A DNA stretch of 38,288 nt, taken from a virus. The notes below the pieces were generated by a model. That model had not been told where the DNA came from. It saw only the letters and a list, made by a program, of their open reading frames with translations, and searched no databases. Positions within the stretch are counted from its first letter, which is position 1. The number at the start of each line of letters is the position of its first letter. Made by a program: the position numbers and the translations under genes. Of the stretch, positions 22,408 through 30,196 are shown one piece after another. The stretch spans positions 1 through 38,288 of the IMG/VR virus record IMGVR_UViG_3300042478_000896; one strand, given 5' to 3'.

Positions 22408-23036
22408 CAGAAGGATTTGTGGCGGATCGGCCGGAGTTTGAGTGGCTCACAGAAAAGGCAGGCGGCTGGCAGTTTGGTGAACAGGGAATTTTGGTTGCGT
22501 TGGCGAACCTAATCAACCAGCCAGGCCAGTGCGTTGAAGTCGGTGCTGGCGACGGCGAGGGGCTGCCGTTGACAATCGAGCCGTTTTACAATTACGGGCT
22601 TGATTGCGTGCTGTTTGAAAGAGACGAAGATTCAATCAGGCAACTGGCTGCTAAGTTTCCAAGGGCCAAGATACGCGGGGAATATGCTTTCGAAACAAGT
22701 TCCAATTTCGACGCACATGTGATGCTTTGTGTTATTGATGTGGACAGCATCGACAGTCTTATCATGGAGCATGTGTTGAGCAATCATCAGACGAGCATTC
22801 TGATGGTAGAGCATTTTGACAAATGCAATTCCAGCAATACGGATGATATTGGGCGGGTTCCGGCGTGGCTGCTGGGCATTGAGATTGATGGCGGCTTCAA
22901 GATCCAAGACAACGCCGAAACCGTGTATTCAATTGCTTGTGATTTTAATTACACGCGACTCGGGACGACACGAGTCAATTCAATTTTCGTTCATGATTCC
23001 TTAGTCGAAAAGGTTACAAAGCATGTACCAGTCTGA
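22404..23036 (+). CDS. SAM-dependent methyltransferase-like protein in the head module
   Basis: A 210-residue protein. CVEVGAGDGEG (about 43-52) is a motif I-type glycine loop for S-adenosylmethionine, then CVLFERDEDSIRQL gives the acidic residue at the end of strand 2, and VIDVDSIDSLIMEHVL resembles the later strand. It looks like a class I methyltransferase of the FkbM/Methyltransf_21 neighbourhood. It is inserted between portal and protease, overlapping both, an unusual place for an enzyme. Substrate unknown: glycan, capsid or host component are all possible. Confidence 0.65.
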   Translation: MTEGFVADRPEFEWLTEKAGGWQFGEQGILVALANLINQPGQCVEVGAGDGEGLPLTIEPFYNYGLDCVLFERDEDSIRQLAAKFPRAKIRGEYAFETSSNFDAHVMLCVIDVDSIDSLIMEHVLSNHQTSILMVEHFDKCNSSNTDDIGRVPAWLLGIEIDGGFKIQDNAETVYSIACDFNYTRLGTTRVNSIFVHDSLVEKVTKHVPV

Positions 23037-23691
23037 TTTGGAAACCGGCGAAATCTTTCTTTACGATGCAATTGGTTCCTCGTTTTGGGGCATGATCGAT
23101 GCGGCAACGGTACTGCCTGACCTTGCAAAGATGTCAGGCCGCAAGGTGACGCTTCGGATCTCATCCCCGGGCGGAAGCGTGGATGAAGGGCGAGCAATCT
23201 TTAACGCACTGAAGCGGCATCAGGGCGGCGTTGACGTTGTTGTGGATTCGTCGGCGTATTCGATCGCCAGTTACATCGCAATGGCTGGAGATCGCGTCGT
23301 TATGGCGAAAAACGCGATGATGATGGTTCATAATCCGTGGACAATGGCGATGGGTAGCGCCGCTGAGTTGCGAAAGACGGCCGACGTTCTGGACAAATAC
23401 CGAGATTCCATTCTGGACGCCTACATGGACCGGACAAAAAAGGACCGCAAGAAGATAATGGCCATTCTCGACGCGGAAACGTGGTACACGGCACAAGAAG
23501 CAGTTGCGGCCGGGTTTGCGACAGAGGTCGGAGATATTGTCGTAGACGCTCCAAAGTTCGCAAAGGCGATGTATGGCAGCAAGCCGGAAGGCGAAAAGAC
23601 CAACGAGCCAACGGCAGGAAGTCGGACGCCAGCAACAATTGCATCGCGTGAAATTCGGCTTCAACAGATCAAGGCTATGTTTGGACGATAG
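23023..23691 (+). CDS. ClpP-like prohead protease
   Basis: A 222-residue S14-type head maturation protease. ISSPGGSVDEGRAIFNAL precedes SSAYSIASYIAMAGD with catalytic Ser80, and AMMMVHNP gives His103. The C-terminal 40 residues are a charged tail with Glu/Lys and Thr. It cleaves scaffold/delta segments from the capsid protein during maturation. The start overlaps the methyltransferase-like gene by 14 bases. It is one gene (a FkbM-type insert) away from the capsid gene it should process. Confidence 0.9.
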   Translation: MYQSDLETGEIFLYDAIGSSFWGMIDAATVLPDLAKMSGRKVTLRISSPGGSVDEGRAIFNALKRHQGGVDVVVDSSAYSIASYIAMAGDRVVMAKNAMMMVHNPWTMAMGSAAELRKTADVLDKYRDSILDAYMDRTKKDRKKIMAILDAETWYTAQEAVAAGFATEVGDIVVDAPKFAKAMYGSKPEGEKTNEPTAGSRTPATIASREIRLQQIKAMFGR

Positions 23692-23714
23692 GGCTGGTAC
23701 GACAAGGAGCGATA

Positions 23715-24323
23715 ATGGGAACTGCGGTAATTGTTGGGCAAAACATGCCAGACAAAACACTGGATTGTGTTGTTGACATGCACGATCGCACGATCATGTT
23801 TGAGCCTGTTCCGCAGGCTGCTGAAGCGTGCCGGAAAAGGTACGCAACGCAGCCAAAGGCTATCGTGATCGAAGCGGCCTGCGGGGAGGAGCATGGCAAA
23901 TGTGTATTTAATCTGTATAACACTGATGGGCTATCGTCGTCGCTCGGCAACATTACAGCACAGGCTGAGGGCACATGGCGGAATGTAGATTTCAGCAACA
24001 CCACAGCGATCCATGTGCAAGTTGTGCGGCTCGACCATATTTTGCAGATGCTGGGAGTCACACAGATTGATTGCCTAGTGATCGATGCCCAGGGTATGGA
24101 CTTTGCAATTCTCAAGACGCTCGAACCGATGATCAACGACGGCATGATCGGTTACATTCAACTGGAAGCAGACGGGGCTGGCTTTTGTCACTACACAGGA
24201 ACACCAGATAATTCAGAGGCGGCCATTCTGCAATGGATGTCGCAGTTTGAGCAATACGAGGCATCGCGATTGCCCGGCCGGATGGTGGAGCAGCCAGATT
24301 TAGTGTTTACGTTAAAAGAATAA
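23715..24323 (+). CDS. FkbM-type methyltransferase
   Basis: A 202-residue protein with FkbM features: IMFEPVPQAAEACRKRY, VFNLYNTDGLSSSLG, VRLDHIL, and the block IDCLVIDAQGMDFAILKTL that ends the SAM-binding core. The usual first glycine motif at the N-terminus is short or absent, so the enzyme may be minimal. FkbM enzymes O-methylate sugars or small molecules. Placed between protease and capsid with its own AAGGAG, and with glycosyltransferase genes elsewhere in the window, it may decorate a phage- or host-linked glycan. A promoter for the capsid gene begins right after its stop. Confidence 0.72.
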   Translation: MGTAVIVGQNMPDKTLDCVVDMHDRTIMFEPVPQAAEACRKRYATQPKAIVIEAACGEEHGKCVFNLYNTDGLSSSLGNITAQAEGTWRNVDFSNTTAIHVQVVRLDHILQMLGVTQIDCLVIDAQGMDFAILKTLEPMINDGMIGYIQLEADGAGFCHYTGTPDNSEAAILQWMSQFEQYEASRLPGRMVEQPDLVFTLKE

Positions 24324-24326
24324 ACA

Positions 24327-24355
24327 TTGACACGATTCCGACAATCTGCTTAGAT
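24327..24355 (+). promoter_or_regulatory. Promoter for the major capsid gene
   Basis: TTGACA (24327-24332), 17 bp, TTAGAT (24350-24355), four bases after the FkbM gene. It would give the capsid gene its own transcript with a leader of about 140 nt that begins with a GCAGG/CCTGC hairpin (24364-24368 with 24376-24380). Confidence 0.6.
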
Positions 24356-24411
24356 GCACTCACGCAGGGAGAAATCCTGCACCGAACACAACCTTTCTGA
24401 GCAACTCGTTA

Positions 24412-24466
24412 GCGGCCGGAAAAGTCAAAGCGAAAACATTTCGCCGACTTTTTGCGCCGCGTTTTT
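24412..24466 (+). terminator. Attenuator-like hairpin in the capsid leader
   Basis: There are three stacked stems: GCGGC (24412-24416) with GCCGC (24456-24460), AAAAGTC (24420-24426) with GACTTTT (24446-24452), and GCGAAA (24430-24435) with TTTCGC (24439-24444), loop ACA. GTTTTTC follows at once. It has terminator form but lies between the promoter and the capsid start, so partial read-through or conditional termination would set capsid output. It would also stop transcripts coming from upstream. Confidence 0.6.
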
Positions 24467-24502
24467 CATGGCCTGAGTCGGCATCACAATCGACTAAGGA
24501 CT

Positions 24503-25858
24503 ATGGAAATGATTTGGAATCTGAAAGTAATTCGCGAGCAGATTGACGAAGAGCTTGGCAAGGTTGATGCCATCGTCGCTCTCGCAAAGGAAGAAAACCG
24601 CGATTTCACGCCAGAAGAAGCCGCCGAAGTGGATCGCATTCAGGGCACGGACGACAAGCCCGGCGTTCTGCAGAAATTGTACGCCGACGAAAAACGAGCT
24701 GCTCGCGTTAACGCAAACGCAGCCGCACGAGTTCGCTCAATCGGCTCAATCGAGGTTGGCGGCCAGGCTCACAACACCGCACTTGCAACCATGGAGCCGC
24801 CTCGGGTGCTCGTTCCAGCGACTGCCAAGCGTCACGGCACCGTCAAGCACTTCAAAGGCCCGGACGCTGAGGCAAACGCCTACTTGACCGGCCGATTTTT
24901 GATGGCTGCCATCGGCAACGATGACAGGTCAAAGATGTGGCTGAAAGATCACGGCGTGTCCATGCAGCACAGCAGCGACGACAACAGCAAGGGCGGGTAT
25001 CTCGTTCCTGAAGTGCTGGAAAACGCCCTGATCGACCTCAAGGAAGAATTTGGCATGTTCCGGCGATACGCCATGAACTGGCCGATGACTTCGGATGTGT
25101 CGCTGGTGCCTCGTCGTGTGTCTGGATTCACCACGTACTTTGTGGGCCAGAACGACACGATCACAGCATCCACGACAGCACTGGATCAGGTGCGTTTGGA
25201 AGCTAAGAAGTTGGCTGCTTTGACGCAGTATTCCAGCGAACTTAACGAGGATTCCATCATCGCAGTTGCTGATTACTACGCTCGCGAATTCGCCTATGCT
25301 TTGGCGGTTCGCGAAGACTCCTGCGGGTTCCTTGGCGATGGCACCAGCACTTACGGCGGCATCACCGGCGTTGCAAACGCACTGGCGGCAGGCTCCGTGG
25401 TCACCGCAACTGGCGTCACCGCATTGGCAAACCTGCTGATCGGCACGTTTCAGGAAGCAGTCGGCAAGTTGCCGGAATTCCCAGGCATTCAGCCAGCGTG
25501 GTACGTCCACAAGGCCGTTTACCATGCTTCAATGGGTCGCCTGCAAATGGCTGCTGGTGGAAACACCGTGCAGGATCTTGGCAACGGGCCAGTGCTGCAG
25601 TTCCTCGGCTATCCAGTGCGGTTCATTCAGACTCTGCCATCGACCGCATCCAGCGGGACAAAGATTGCCTATTTCGGCGATCTTGCAATGGCCGCAACGA
25701 TGGGCACGCGTCGTGGCGTGACTCTGCGGGCTGACGAATCGCTGTACTTTGCTCAGGACGCTCTGGCGTTGCGAGTGACGGAACGATTCGACATCAACGT
25801 GCATGAGCGTGGAACGGCCAACGCTGCTGGTCCGCTGCTGATGATCCAGATGGGCTAA
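24503..25858 (+). CDS. Major capsid protein (HK97 fold)
   Basis: A 451-residue protein. The first about 100 residues are helical and charged (IREQIDEELGKVDAIV, then EEAAEVDRIQ), a delta/scaffold domain likely removed by the ClpP-like protease. The mature part shows HK97-type features: GGYLVPEVLENALIDL, the E-loop region with RRVSGFTTYFVGQNDTI, LTQYSSELNEDS, FLGDGTSTYGGITG and GYPVRFIQ. The start is ATG 24503 after AAGGA; the longer frame from 24452 overlaps the leader hairpin. A strong hairpin follows the gene, so it is expressed as its own high-level unit. Confidence 0.92.
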   Translation: MEMIWNLKVIREQIDEELGKVDAIVALAKEENRDFTPEEAAEVDRIQGTDDKPGVLQKLYADEKRAARVNANAAARVRSIGSIEVGGQAHNTALATMEPPRVLVPATAKRHGTVKHFKGPDAEANAYLTGRFLMAAIGNDDRSKMWLKDHGVSMQHSSDDNSKGGYLVPEVLENALIDLKEEFGMFRRYAMNWPMTSDVSLVPRRVSGFTTYFVGQNDTITASTTALDQVRLEAKKLAALTQYSSELNEDSIIAVADYYAREFAYALAVREDSCGFLGDGTSTYGGITGVANALAAGSVVTATGVTALANLLIGTFQEAVGKLPEFPGIQPAWYVHKAVYHASMGRLQMAAGGNTVQDLGNGPVLQFLGYPVRFIQTLPSTASSGTKIAYFGDLAMAATMGTRRGVTLRADESLYFAQDALALRVTERFDINVHERGTANAAGPLLMIQMG

Positions 25859-25890
25859 TGACTGAGCCACTCGTCGCTCCGGGTGGACCC

Positions 25891-25926
25891 GGCCGGAACG
25901 TTGGCTTGCTGGCGTTCCGGTCTTTC
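25891..25926 (+). terminator. Terminator-like hairpin after the capsid gene
   Basis: CCGGAACG (25893-25900) with CGTTCCGG (25913-25920), extendable to 10 bp with one wobble, has a 12-nt loop and is followed by TCTTTCC. The T-run is short, so partial termination is likely. It reduces expression of the genes after the capsid gene. Confidence 0.65.
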
Positions 25927-25963
25927 CAAAAACCAATCGCAATCATTTTCATAAGGTGAACAC

Positions 25964-26407
25964 ATGAAACCGAATCAAAGAACTCAGGCAGTCATCGCAC
26001 TGTCAGCACAGACGGCGGCAGCGACGGTTACAGCCGCTGGAGAAATTGTTGATATGAAGGGGGCAGATTATGCAACCATCATTCTGACAACATCGGTCGC
26101 GGCAAACACAAACGCTGCTCCAGTCGTCGTGAAGATTCAAGAATCCGACACCACAACCACAACCGACTTCACTGACATCAGCACCAGCACGATGCAGTTG
26201 TCAGTGACACTGTCAACGGCGACTGGCCGCGACGCAAAGTTTCACATCAACAACGACGGAACGCGAAAGCGATACGTTCGTCTGTTCGCAACACCTGGTA
26301 CTCACACGACCAACAGCGTCGTGTCATTGGCTGCCGTTGCGGAACTGACAATGGACATCATGCCATCAGGCACCACAGGACAAGCCGACTTCGTTGCGAT
26401 TGGCTAA
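25964..26407 (+). CDS. Putative head decoration or minor head protein
   Basis: A 147-residue protein with beta strands throughout and many Thr, Ala and Ser residues (TTSVAANTNAAPVVVKIQESDTTTT), no Cys and no charged helices. Proteins of this composition placed after the capsid gene are often capsid decoration proteins. The segment KFHINNDGTRKRYVRLFATPGTH is the most distinctive part. The ATG follows AAGGTG. Assignment rests on position and composition. Confidence 0.5.
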   Translation: MKPNQRTQAVIALSAQTAAATVTAAGEIVDMKGADYATIILTTSVAANTNAAPVVVKIQESDTTTTTDFTDISTSTMQLSVTLSTATGRDAKFHINNDGTRKRYVRLFATPGTHTTNSVVSLAAVAELTMDIMPSGTTGQADFVAIG

Positions 26408-26435
26408 TCAAACCCAAAACACCCGGAGCAAACGA

Positions 26436-27098
26436 GTGACCTTAAAATCTGTGAAGGTGTGCGGCATGATGACCTCGCCGCGATACATCAATTGTTTTTG
26501 TCGAGACTACATAGACGCAGCATTCGTGGCAGCAAAGATTCCGCTGCAGGATTCGCAAGGCGTGTTTTACGGCCAGTGTATGCAGCGGATGTTGCAGCAC
26601 GCTGTGGAAAAAGACGTTGATATTGCCGTGATCTGTGACGGTGACTCACTGTTCACAGATCGCGACATCATGCGATTGCTACAGACGTTGGAAGCGAATC
26701 CGCATATTGATGCACTAGCATCCATGCAGATACGGCGTGGAAACAAAACCATGCTGGCAAGCATTAAAGGGCAATCAACAGCAGAGGTGGGCGGAACTCC
26801 GCTGCAAGTTTCGACCGCACATTTCGGGCTGACTGTGATTGATTTGAAGAAGCTCAAGGACGTTGAAAAGCCTTGGTTTTGGTCGAAACCAGATGAGCAG
26901 GGCGAATGGGGCGACCTTCGCATTGATGATGACATTTGGTTTTGGAAGCAGTGGGAAGCGGCTGGCAACACGGTCTATCTTGATCCGCAAACGCGAATCG
27001 GGCATATGGAAGAAATGGTCGTCATGGTCGAGCCGAACACATATGAAGCCGTTCACGCATACCCGAACGAATGGATTGACTCATGCAGGTCGAATTGA
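26436..27098 (+). CDS. GT-A-like glycosyltransferase, insert in the connector region
   Basis: About 220 residues from GTG 26436 (GGAG 8 nt upstream); ATG at 26466 is an alternative. After CGMMTSPRY, a helix and strand lead to AVICDGDSLFTDRDI with the metal-binding Asp68-x-Asp70 of GT-A folds. STAHFGLTVIDL, RIDDDIWFWKQW (acidic motif) and TRIGHMEE with a late His complete the usual pattern. It probably transfers a sugar from a nucleotide donor. It sits between a head protein and the connectors, which is unusual. Acceptor unknown; it may act with the FkbM protein and the 34.5-37 kb enzymes. Confidence 0.7.
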   Translation: MTLKSVKVCGMMTSPRYINCFCRDYIDAAFVAAKIPLQDSQGVFYGQCMQRMLQHAVEKDVDIAVICDGDSLFTDRDIMRLLQTLEANPHIDALASMQIRRGNKTMLASIKGQSTAEVGGTPLQVSTAHFGLTVIDLKKLKDVEKPWFWSKPDEQGEWGDLRIDDDIWFWKQWEAAGNTVYLDPQTRIGHMEEMVVMVEPNTYEAVHAYPNEWIDSCRSN

Positions 27099-27334
27099 TG
27101 CAGGACTGGCGCGGGTATCGCGTTGGGTCTCGGTTTGAATTGGATGTAATTGGCGGAGGCGTCTTCGATGTTTTGCAACGGAACAACGTGGCAAGATTAT
27201 TACCCGGACCGGGCGACGCGGGAGAAGGATCAAGAAATCCGCCATACGGTTCGAGTGGTGACTCCTCCGACGACCGAGCCAGTGACGATCGCAGAGGCCA
27301 AGGCACAGCTCAGCATCGGGGCAAGCGACGATAG
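27083..27334 (+). CDS. Small connector-region protein with overlapping 3' end
   Basis: An 83-residue protein. Residues 1-42 (LMQDWRGYRVGSRFELD, GVFDVLQRNNVARLLP) match the compact strand-helix pattern of small phage proteins found before head-tail connectors. Residues 43-83 are low-complexity Gly/Ser/Asp/Arg and overlap the connector gene in another frame, so this tail may be non-essential or the true stop may have been lost. The ATG overlaps the previous gene by 16 bases. Confidence 0.55.
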   Translation: MQVELMQDWRGYRVGSRFELDVIGGGVFDVLQRNNVARLLPGPGDAGEGSRNPPYGSSGDSSDDRASDDRRGQGTAQHRGKRR

Positions 27335-27800
27335 TCACGACACAGAGCTGGCGTCGATGATTGCAGCGGCTCGCGAGGAATGGGAACGAGACACCTCAAT
27401 TGCATTGATTACGCGGACGCTGGAACATCGGCTGCCAAAGTTTCTGTCTACCGTCGTTTTGTCGGTGCGGCCAGCAATTGCAGTTTCCTCAGTGACCTAC
27501 GTTGACACAACAGGAACAACGCAAACCGTTTCATCGACCAATTACTACTTGGACAGCGACGAGGTGCGTTTTCTTGACACATTTGTAAAACCCGATGTGC
27601 AGGACAGAAGCGAAGCGGTCAAAATCACCTACACGGCCGGATATGGCAGCGACTCCCGCGCGTGTCCGGAACTTGACCGCATGGCAATCAAATTGAGTTT
27701 GGCCAATCGATTTGAAGACCGCGACATGATTGCGGCATCTGGCGAGCGACGGGCGTATGAGGCACTTGTCGCAAAGAAGATGAGGGCAAGTTATCCATGA
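27168..27800 (+). CDS. Head-tail connector (HK97 gp6-like)
   Basis: A 210-residue protein from ATG 27168, which has GGAGG 8 nt upstream. The conserved core starts at VRVVTPPTTEPVTIAEAKAQL, then AREEWERDTSIALITRTLEHRLP, a beta region with TYVDTTGTTQTVS, and AVKITYTAGYG toward the end: the standard gp6/gp15 connector. GTG at 27255 is a second possible start that would give only the conserved part. If 27168 is right, about 30 extra N-terminal residues are read from a region also coding in another frame. It joins the portal to the tail. Confidence 0.8.
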   Translation: MFCNGTTWQDYYPDRATREKDQEIRHTVRVVTPPTTEPVTIAEAKAQLSIGASDDSHDTELASMIAAAREEWERDTSIALITRTLEHRLPKFLSTVVLSVRPAIAVSSVTYVDTTGTTQTVSSTNYYLDSDEVRFLDTFVKPDVQDRSEAVKITYTAGYGSDSRACPELDRMAIKLSLANRFEDRDMIAASGERRAYEALVAKKMRASYP

Positions 27801-28144
27801 CCTTCCGCCCTGAACGAAAATTCCGACTTGGAACGATGCGGCACCGAATTACGGTGAGCGTGGAAGGCACGACACAGGACGGAGCCGGGCAGCCAGTCGT
27901 CACGCTTAGCACTTGGTTGTCAGATGAGCCAGCGAAGTACGAGCCGACAACAGGCGGCGAAGGAGCACGTGGGCGACAAGTGGAGGCCGGAATCAGTGCC
28001 ATATTCACAGTGCGTTATCGGGACGGCTACACGCCAGAAATGGCGATCGACATTGACGGGCAACGTTTCTGGATCGTCTACGTTAAAGCAGTTCAGGGCA
28101 TGGATCGCTATCGAGAACTCTATTGCAAATCGGTGGTGCTGTAA
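27797..28144 (+). CDS. Head-tail adaptor (Phage_H_T_join type)
   Basis: A 115-residue protein. MRHRITVSVEGTTQDGAGQPV begins the typical antiparallel sheet, with EGARGRQVEAGISAIFTVRYRDGYTPEM and a C-terminal DRYRELYCKSVVL strand. These are standard features of the SPP1 gp16/HK97 gp7-type stopper or adaptor. It should close the portal channel below the connector. The start overlaps the previous stop (ATGA) and the stop overlaps the next start. Confidence 0.82.
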   Translation: MTFRPERKFRLGTMRHRITVSVEGTTQDGAGQPVVTLSTWLSDEPAKYEPTTGGEGARGRQVEAGISAIFTVRYRDGYTPEMAIDIDGQRFWIVYVKAVQGMDRYRELYCKSVVL

Positions 28145-28653
28145 TGGCTCGCGTTTCGATTGGGATGGAGCTTATTGATGGCAACAAATTCCTGAAGCAA
28201 TTAGAGCAACTGGAATCTGTCATTCGAAGTACGGTTATTGAGAACGCAATACAGGCTGGAACGGTGCCAGTTGAAGCGGCCATGCTTGCCAACACGCCAG
28301 AAAGTGACGGTTCACGCAAAAAACAATCAACAAAAACAAAACGTCGCTGGAGTGGTGCGAAAAAACTCAAAACGACGATTCGATCAGTAGTAAGGCCAAA
28401 GAAAAAACTGGGTGTGTTGATTGGCCGGATTGGTTTGGTCGGGCCTTCTTACAGTGACGGCGGCGGGCATGGAAACCTGTTTTCAAAAGATCATAAGCGA
28501 AAGGTTTTGTGGGGGCGTGATGCTGGCACAATTCGCAAGGTCAATCAGTTTGTGAAGAAAACGGCAGACGAAACAAAATCAGCGGCATCGGCGGCCGTGA
28601 CTTCGTCTTTGAAGTCAGGAATTGAAGCCGCAGCAAATCGGATGGCAAAATAA
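28144..28653 (+). CDS. HK97 gp10-like tail-completion protein
   Basis: A 169-residue basic protein. It starts with a strand/helix (MELIDGNKFLKQLEQLESVI), then a Lys/Ser-rich loop, the RSVVRPKKKLGVLIGRIGLVGPSYSDGGG segment typical of gp10-type proteins (where a His/Gly-rich loop follows) and a C-terminal helix. It connects head and tail during assembly. The ATG at 28144 overlaps the previous stop; codons upstream are inside the adaptor gene. Confidence 0.72.
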   Translation: MARVSIGMELIDGNKFLKQLEQLESVIRSTVIENAIQAGTVPVEAAMLANTPESDGSRKKQSTKTKRRWSGAKKLKTTIRSVVRPKKKLGVLIGRIGLVGPSYSDGGGHGNLFSKDHKRKVLWGRDAGTIRKVNQFVKKTADETKSAASAAVTSSLKSGIEAAANRMAK

Positions 28654-29081
28654 TGGCGGATCTTGGTAGTGCAGTCAGGGGATATCTTGCGGCGAATGTC
28701 GGCGTAGCAGCCGCCGTATCGACTCGCATATTCCCGGATGTACTGCCGCAAGGATATACAATCAGGACAGGCGGAGCGTTGACGTACACGGTTATCAGCA
28801 CGACGCACGATCACCTCATTAACGGATTGTCTGGAATTGCCAGAAGCCGCATTGAGTTTACTGCATTCGCCTCAACGCGGGCTGGTGCGAACCTGATTGC
28901 AGAAGCGGTCAGGGCAAGTGATTTACAGGGTTACACCGGAGCAATGGGCGGCGTGTCGATTGAATCTGTAATGATCACAGGAGGTATCCAGACGCTGGAT
29001 GAGCGGCCGACTGATGGATCACAGGAGCATCGATATTTAACGATTTTTGATTACATGATCGCATATCAGGAAACGGTGTAA
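28653..29081 (+). CDS. Tail terminator / DUF3168-type protein
   Basis: A 142-residue protein: helix AVRGYLAANVGVAAAVSTRIFPDVLPQG, the strand ALTYTVIST, and RIEFTAFASTRAGANLIAEAVRASL-like helix, ending in a strand with TIFDYMIAYQE. That is the DUF3168 (gp11/gpU-like) pattern of tail terminators, which cap the tail tube. It overlaps the previous stop by one base and precedes the tube protein by one base. Confidence 0.78.
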   Translation: MADLGSAVRGYLAANVGVAAAVSTRIFPDVLPQGYTIRTGGALTYTVISTTHDHLINGLSGIARSRIEFTAFASTRAGANLIAEAVRASDLQGYTGAMGGVSIESVMITGGIQTLDERPTDGSQEHRYLTIFDYMIAYQETV

Positions 29082-29082
29082 A

Positions 29083-29535
29083 ATGGCAACGGGGACACGA
29101 TTCAAAACAGGCAACACAGCCACGATCACTCTTGGCGGAACACAGACAACTGGAATCACCACAGCGTGGGCCGGAAATGTGGTTTCAATCAATCCGGGCG
29201 AATGGACGCTCGGCGAGCGTGACGTAACGGTGCTGGCGGATACTGGGTTTACCAGAAATGACCCGCACGATTTAGCAACGCCAAACGAGATCAGCGGCGT
29301 CGTCCGGTTCAGTCCATCTTTAGGACTGCCGCCAATTGACGGAACAGTCGCAACGGTGACCGTCACGCTTCCGCAGCTCAGCACAGCAACCAGCGGCGTT
29401 ACACGCGGAACGATCACAGGCAAGGCGTTTTTCAGCCGTGTTGCGTTCCCTCAGTTAGCAAACAACGAAACGATGGATTGTGAGTTCACGCTGAAGATGA
29501 CCGGCGAAACCCTATCACAGACACGAGAAACATGA
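29083..29535 (+). CDS. Major tail (tube) protein
   Basis: A 150-residue beta-rich protein placed between the tail terminator and the tail-chaperone genes, the usual position of the tube protein. TTAWAGNVVSINPGEWTLGERDVTVL and GVVRFSPSLGLPPIDG are the most distinctive parts, and the C-terminal DCEFTLKMTGE strand fits a tube subunit. The position and fold pattern support the call. The stop overlaps the next start. Confidence 0.72.
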   Translation: MATGTRFKTGNTATITLGGTQTTGITTAWAGNVVSINPGEWTLGERDVTVLADTGFTRNDPHDLATPNEISGVVRFSPSLGLPPIDGTVATVTVTLPQLSTATSGVTRGTITGKAFFSRVAFPQLANNETMDCEFTLKMTGETLSQTRET

Positions 29536-29798
29536 TGGAAATCAAATTGATTGATCACATTGGCGAAGCTCCCAACGGATCGCCAGTGGATCACGAGCAA
29601 TGGATAGTGTTTTGCGATGACGTGCAGGTCGGATACTTGCCGAAATCGCCTGACGCATGGCTGCAGTGCATTGTGTCATTTAGCGAAACCACGAGGGCCG
29701 AATTGATTCAGGCCGTCAATGAAACAGCAGCATTAAAAATCGGCGGCGTAGTTATGCCGGTCGATCCTGATCTTCAACCGAAAGAGGATGATGAATAA
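29532..29798 (+). CDS. Small hypothetical protein of the tail region
   Basis: An 88-residue acidic protein: strands KLIDHIG, WIVFCDDVQVGYL, an amphipathic helix (TRAELIQAVNETAAL) and an acidic end. It lies between the tube and chaperone genes and overlaps both. I do not recognise it; by position it may assist tail assembly. Confidence 0.55.
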   Translation: MMEIKLIDHIGEAPNGSPVDHEQWIVFCDDVQVGYLPKSPDAWLQCIVSFSETTRAELIQAVNETAALKIGGVVMPVDPDLQPKEDDE

Positions 29799-30196
29799 TG
29801 ACACTAACGAGAGCGACGTTAGGGAAACTGACAAAGCGGCTGACCAAGGACATTGAAGTGTGCGGGCATAAGGTCAGGCTTCAGCGGCCGACACCTTTGG
29901 AGCACTCGCAGTATCAAATGTCATTGGTTGACAAAGAAGGCAAATGGATCGCAACGAATCTTAACGACGCAATCATGCTGCTGACCGCACGCATGTGGAT
30001 CGACGAGGAAGGCGAACGACTGTTCAAGGATACCGAGACAAAACAGCTTGGGTCGATTGATTTGGCTTTCTATCAGGAGTTGTCGGAACAGTGCCAGAAG
30101 TTTGCCATTGTGAGTGAGGCGTCGACAACGCTGGGGGAGTCCGGCAAAACCACCGTCTCCGATTCGCCTGCCGAGTCTGCCTTGAGCTTGGAATAG
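29798..30196 (+). CDS. Tail assembly chaperone, upstream frame (gpG-like)
   Basis: A 132-residue protein. LTKDIEVCGHKVRLQRPTPLEH is the typical opening of siphophage tail chaperones, followed by a helical body and a low-complexity Ser/Thr/Glu end (SGKTTVSDSPAESALSLE). As in lambda G/GT, the following -1 frame continues with the T-type domain. In the overlap a G-run heptamer (CTG GGG GAG, GGGGGAG at 30133-30139) could promote slippage. The chaperone coats the tape measure during tail assembly. Confidence 0.75.
   Translation: MTLTRATLGKLTKRLTKDIEVCGHKVRLQRPTPLEHSQYQMSLVDKEGKWIATNLNDAIMLLTARMWIDEEGERLFKDTETKQLGSIDLAFYQELSEQCQKFAIVSEASTTLGESGKTTVSDSPAESALSLE

Noticed and set aside
24929-25525. 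198-codon minus-strand frame
   Set aside because: It is fully inside the major capsid gene; the capsid frame has conserved features and this one has none.
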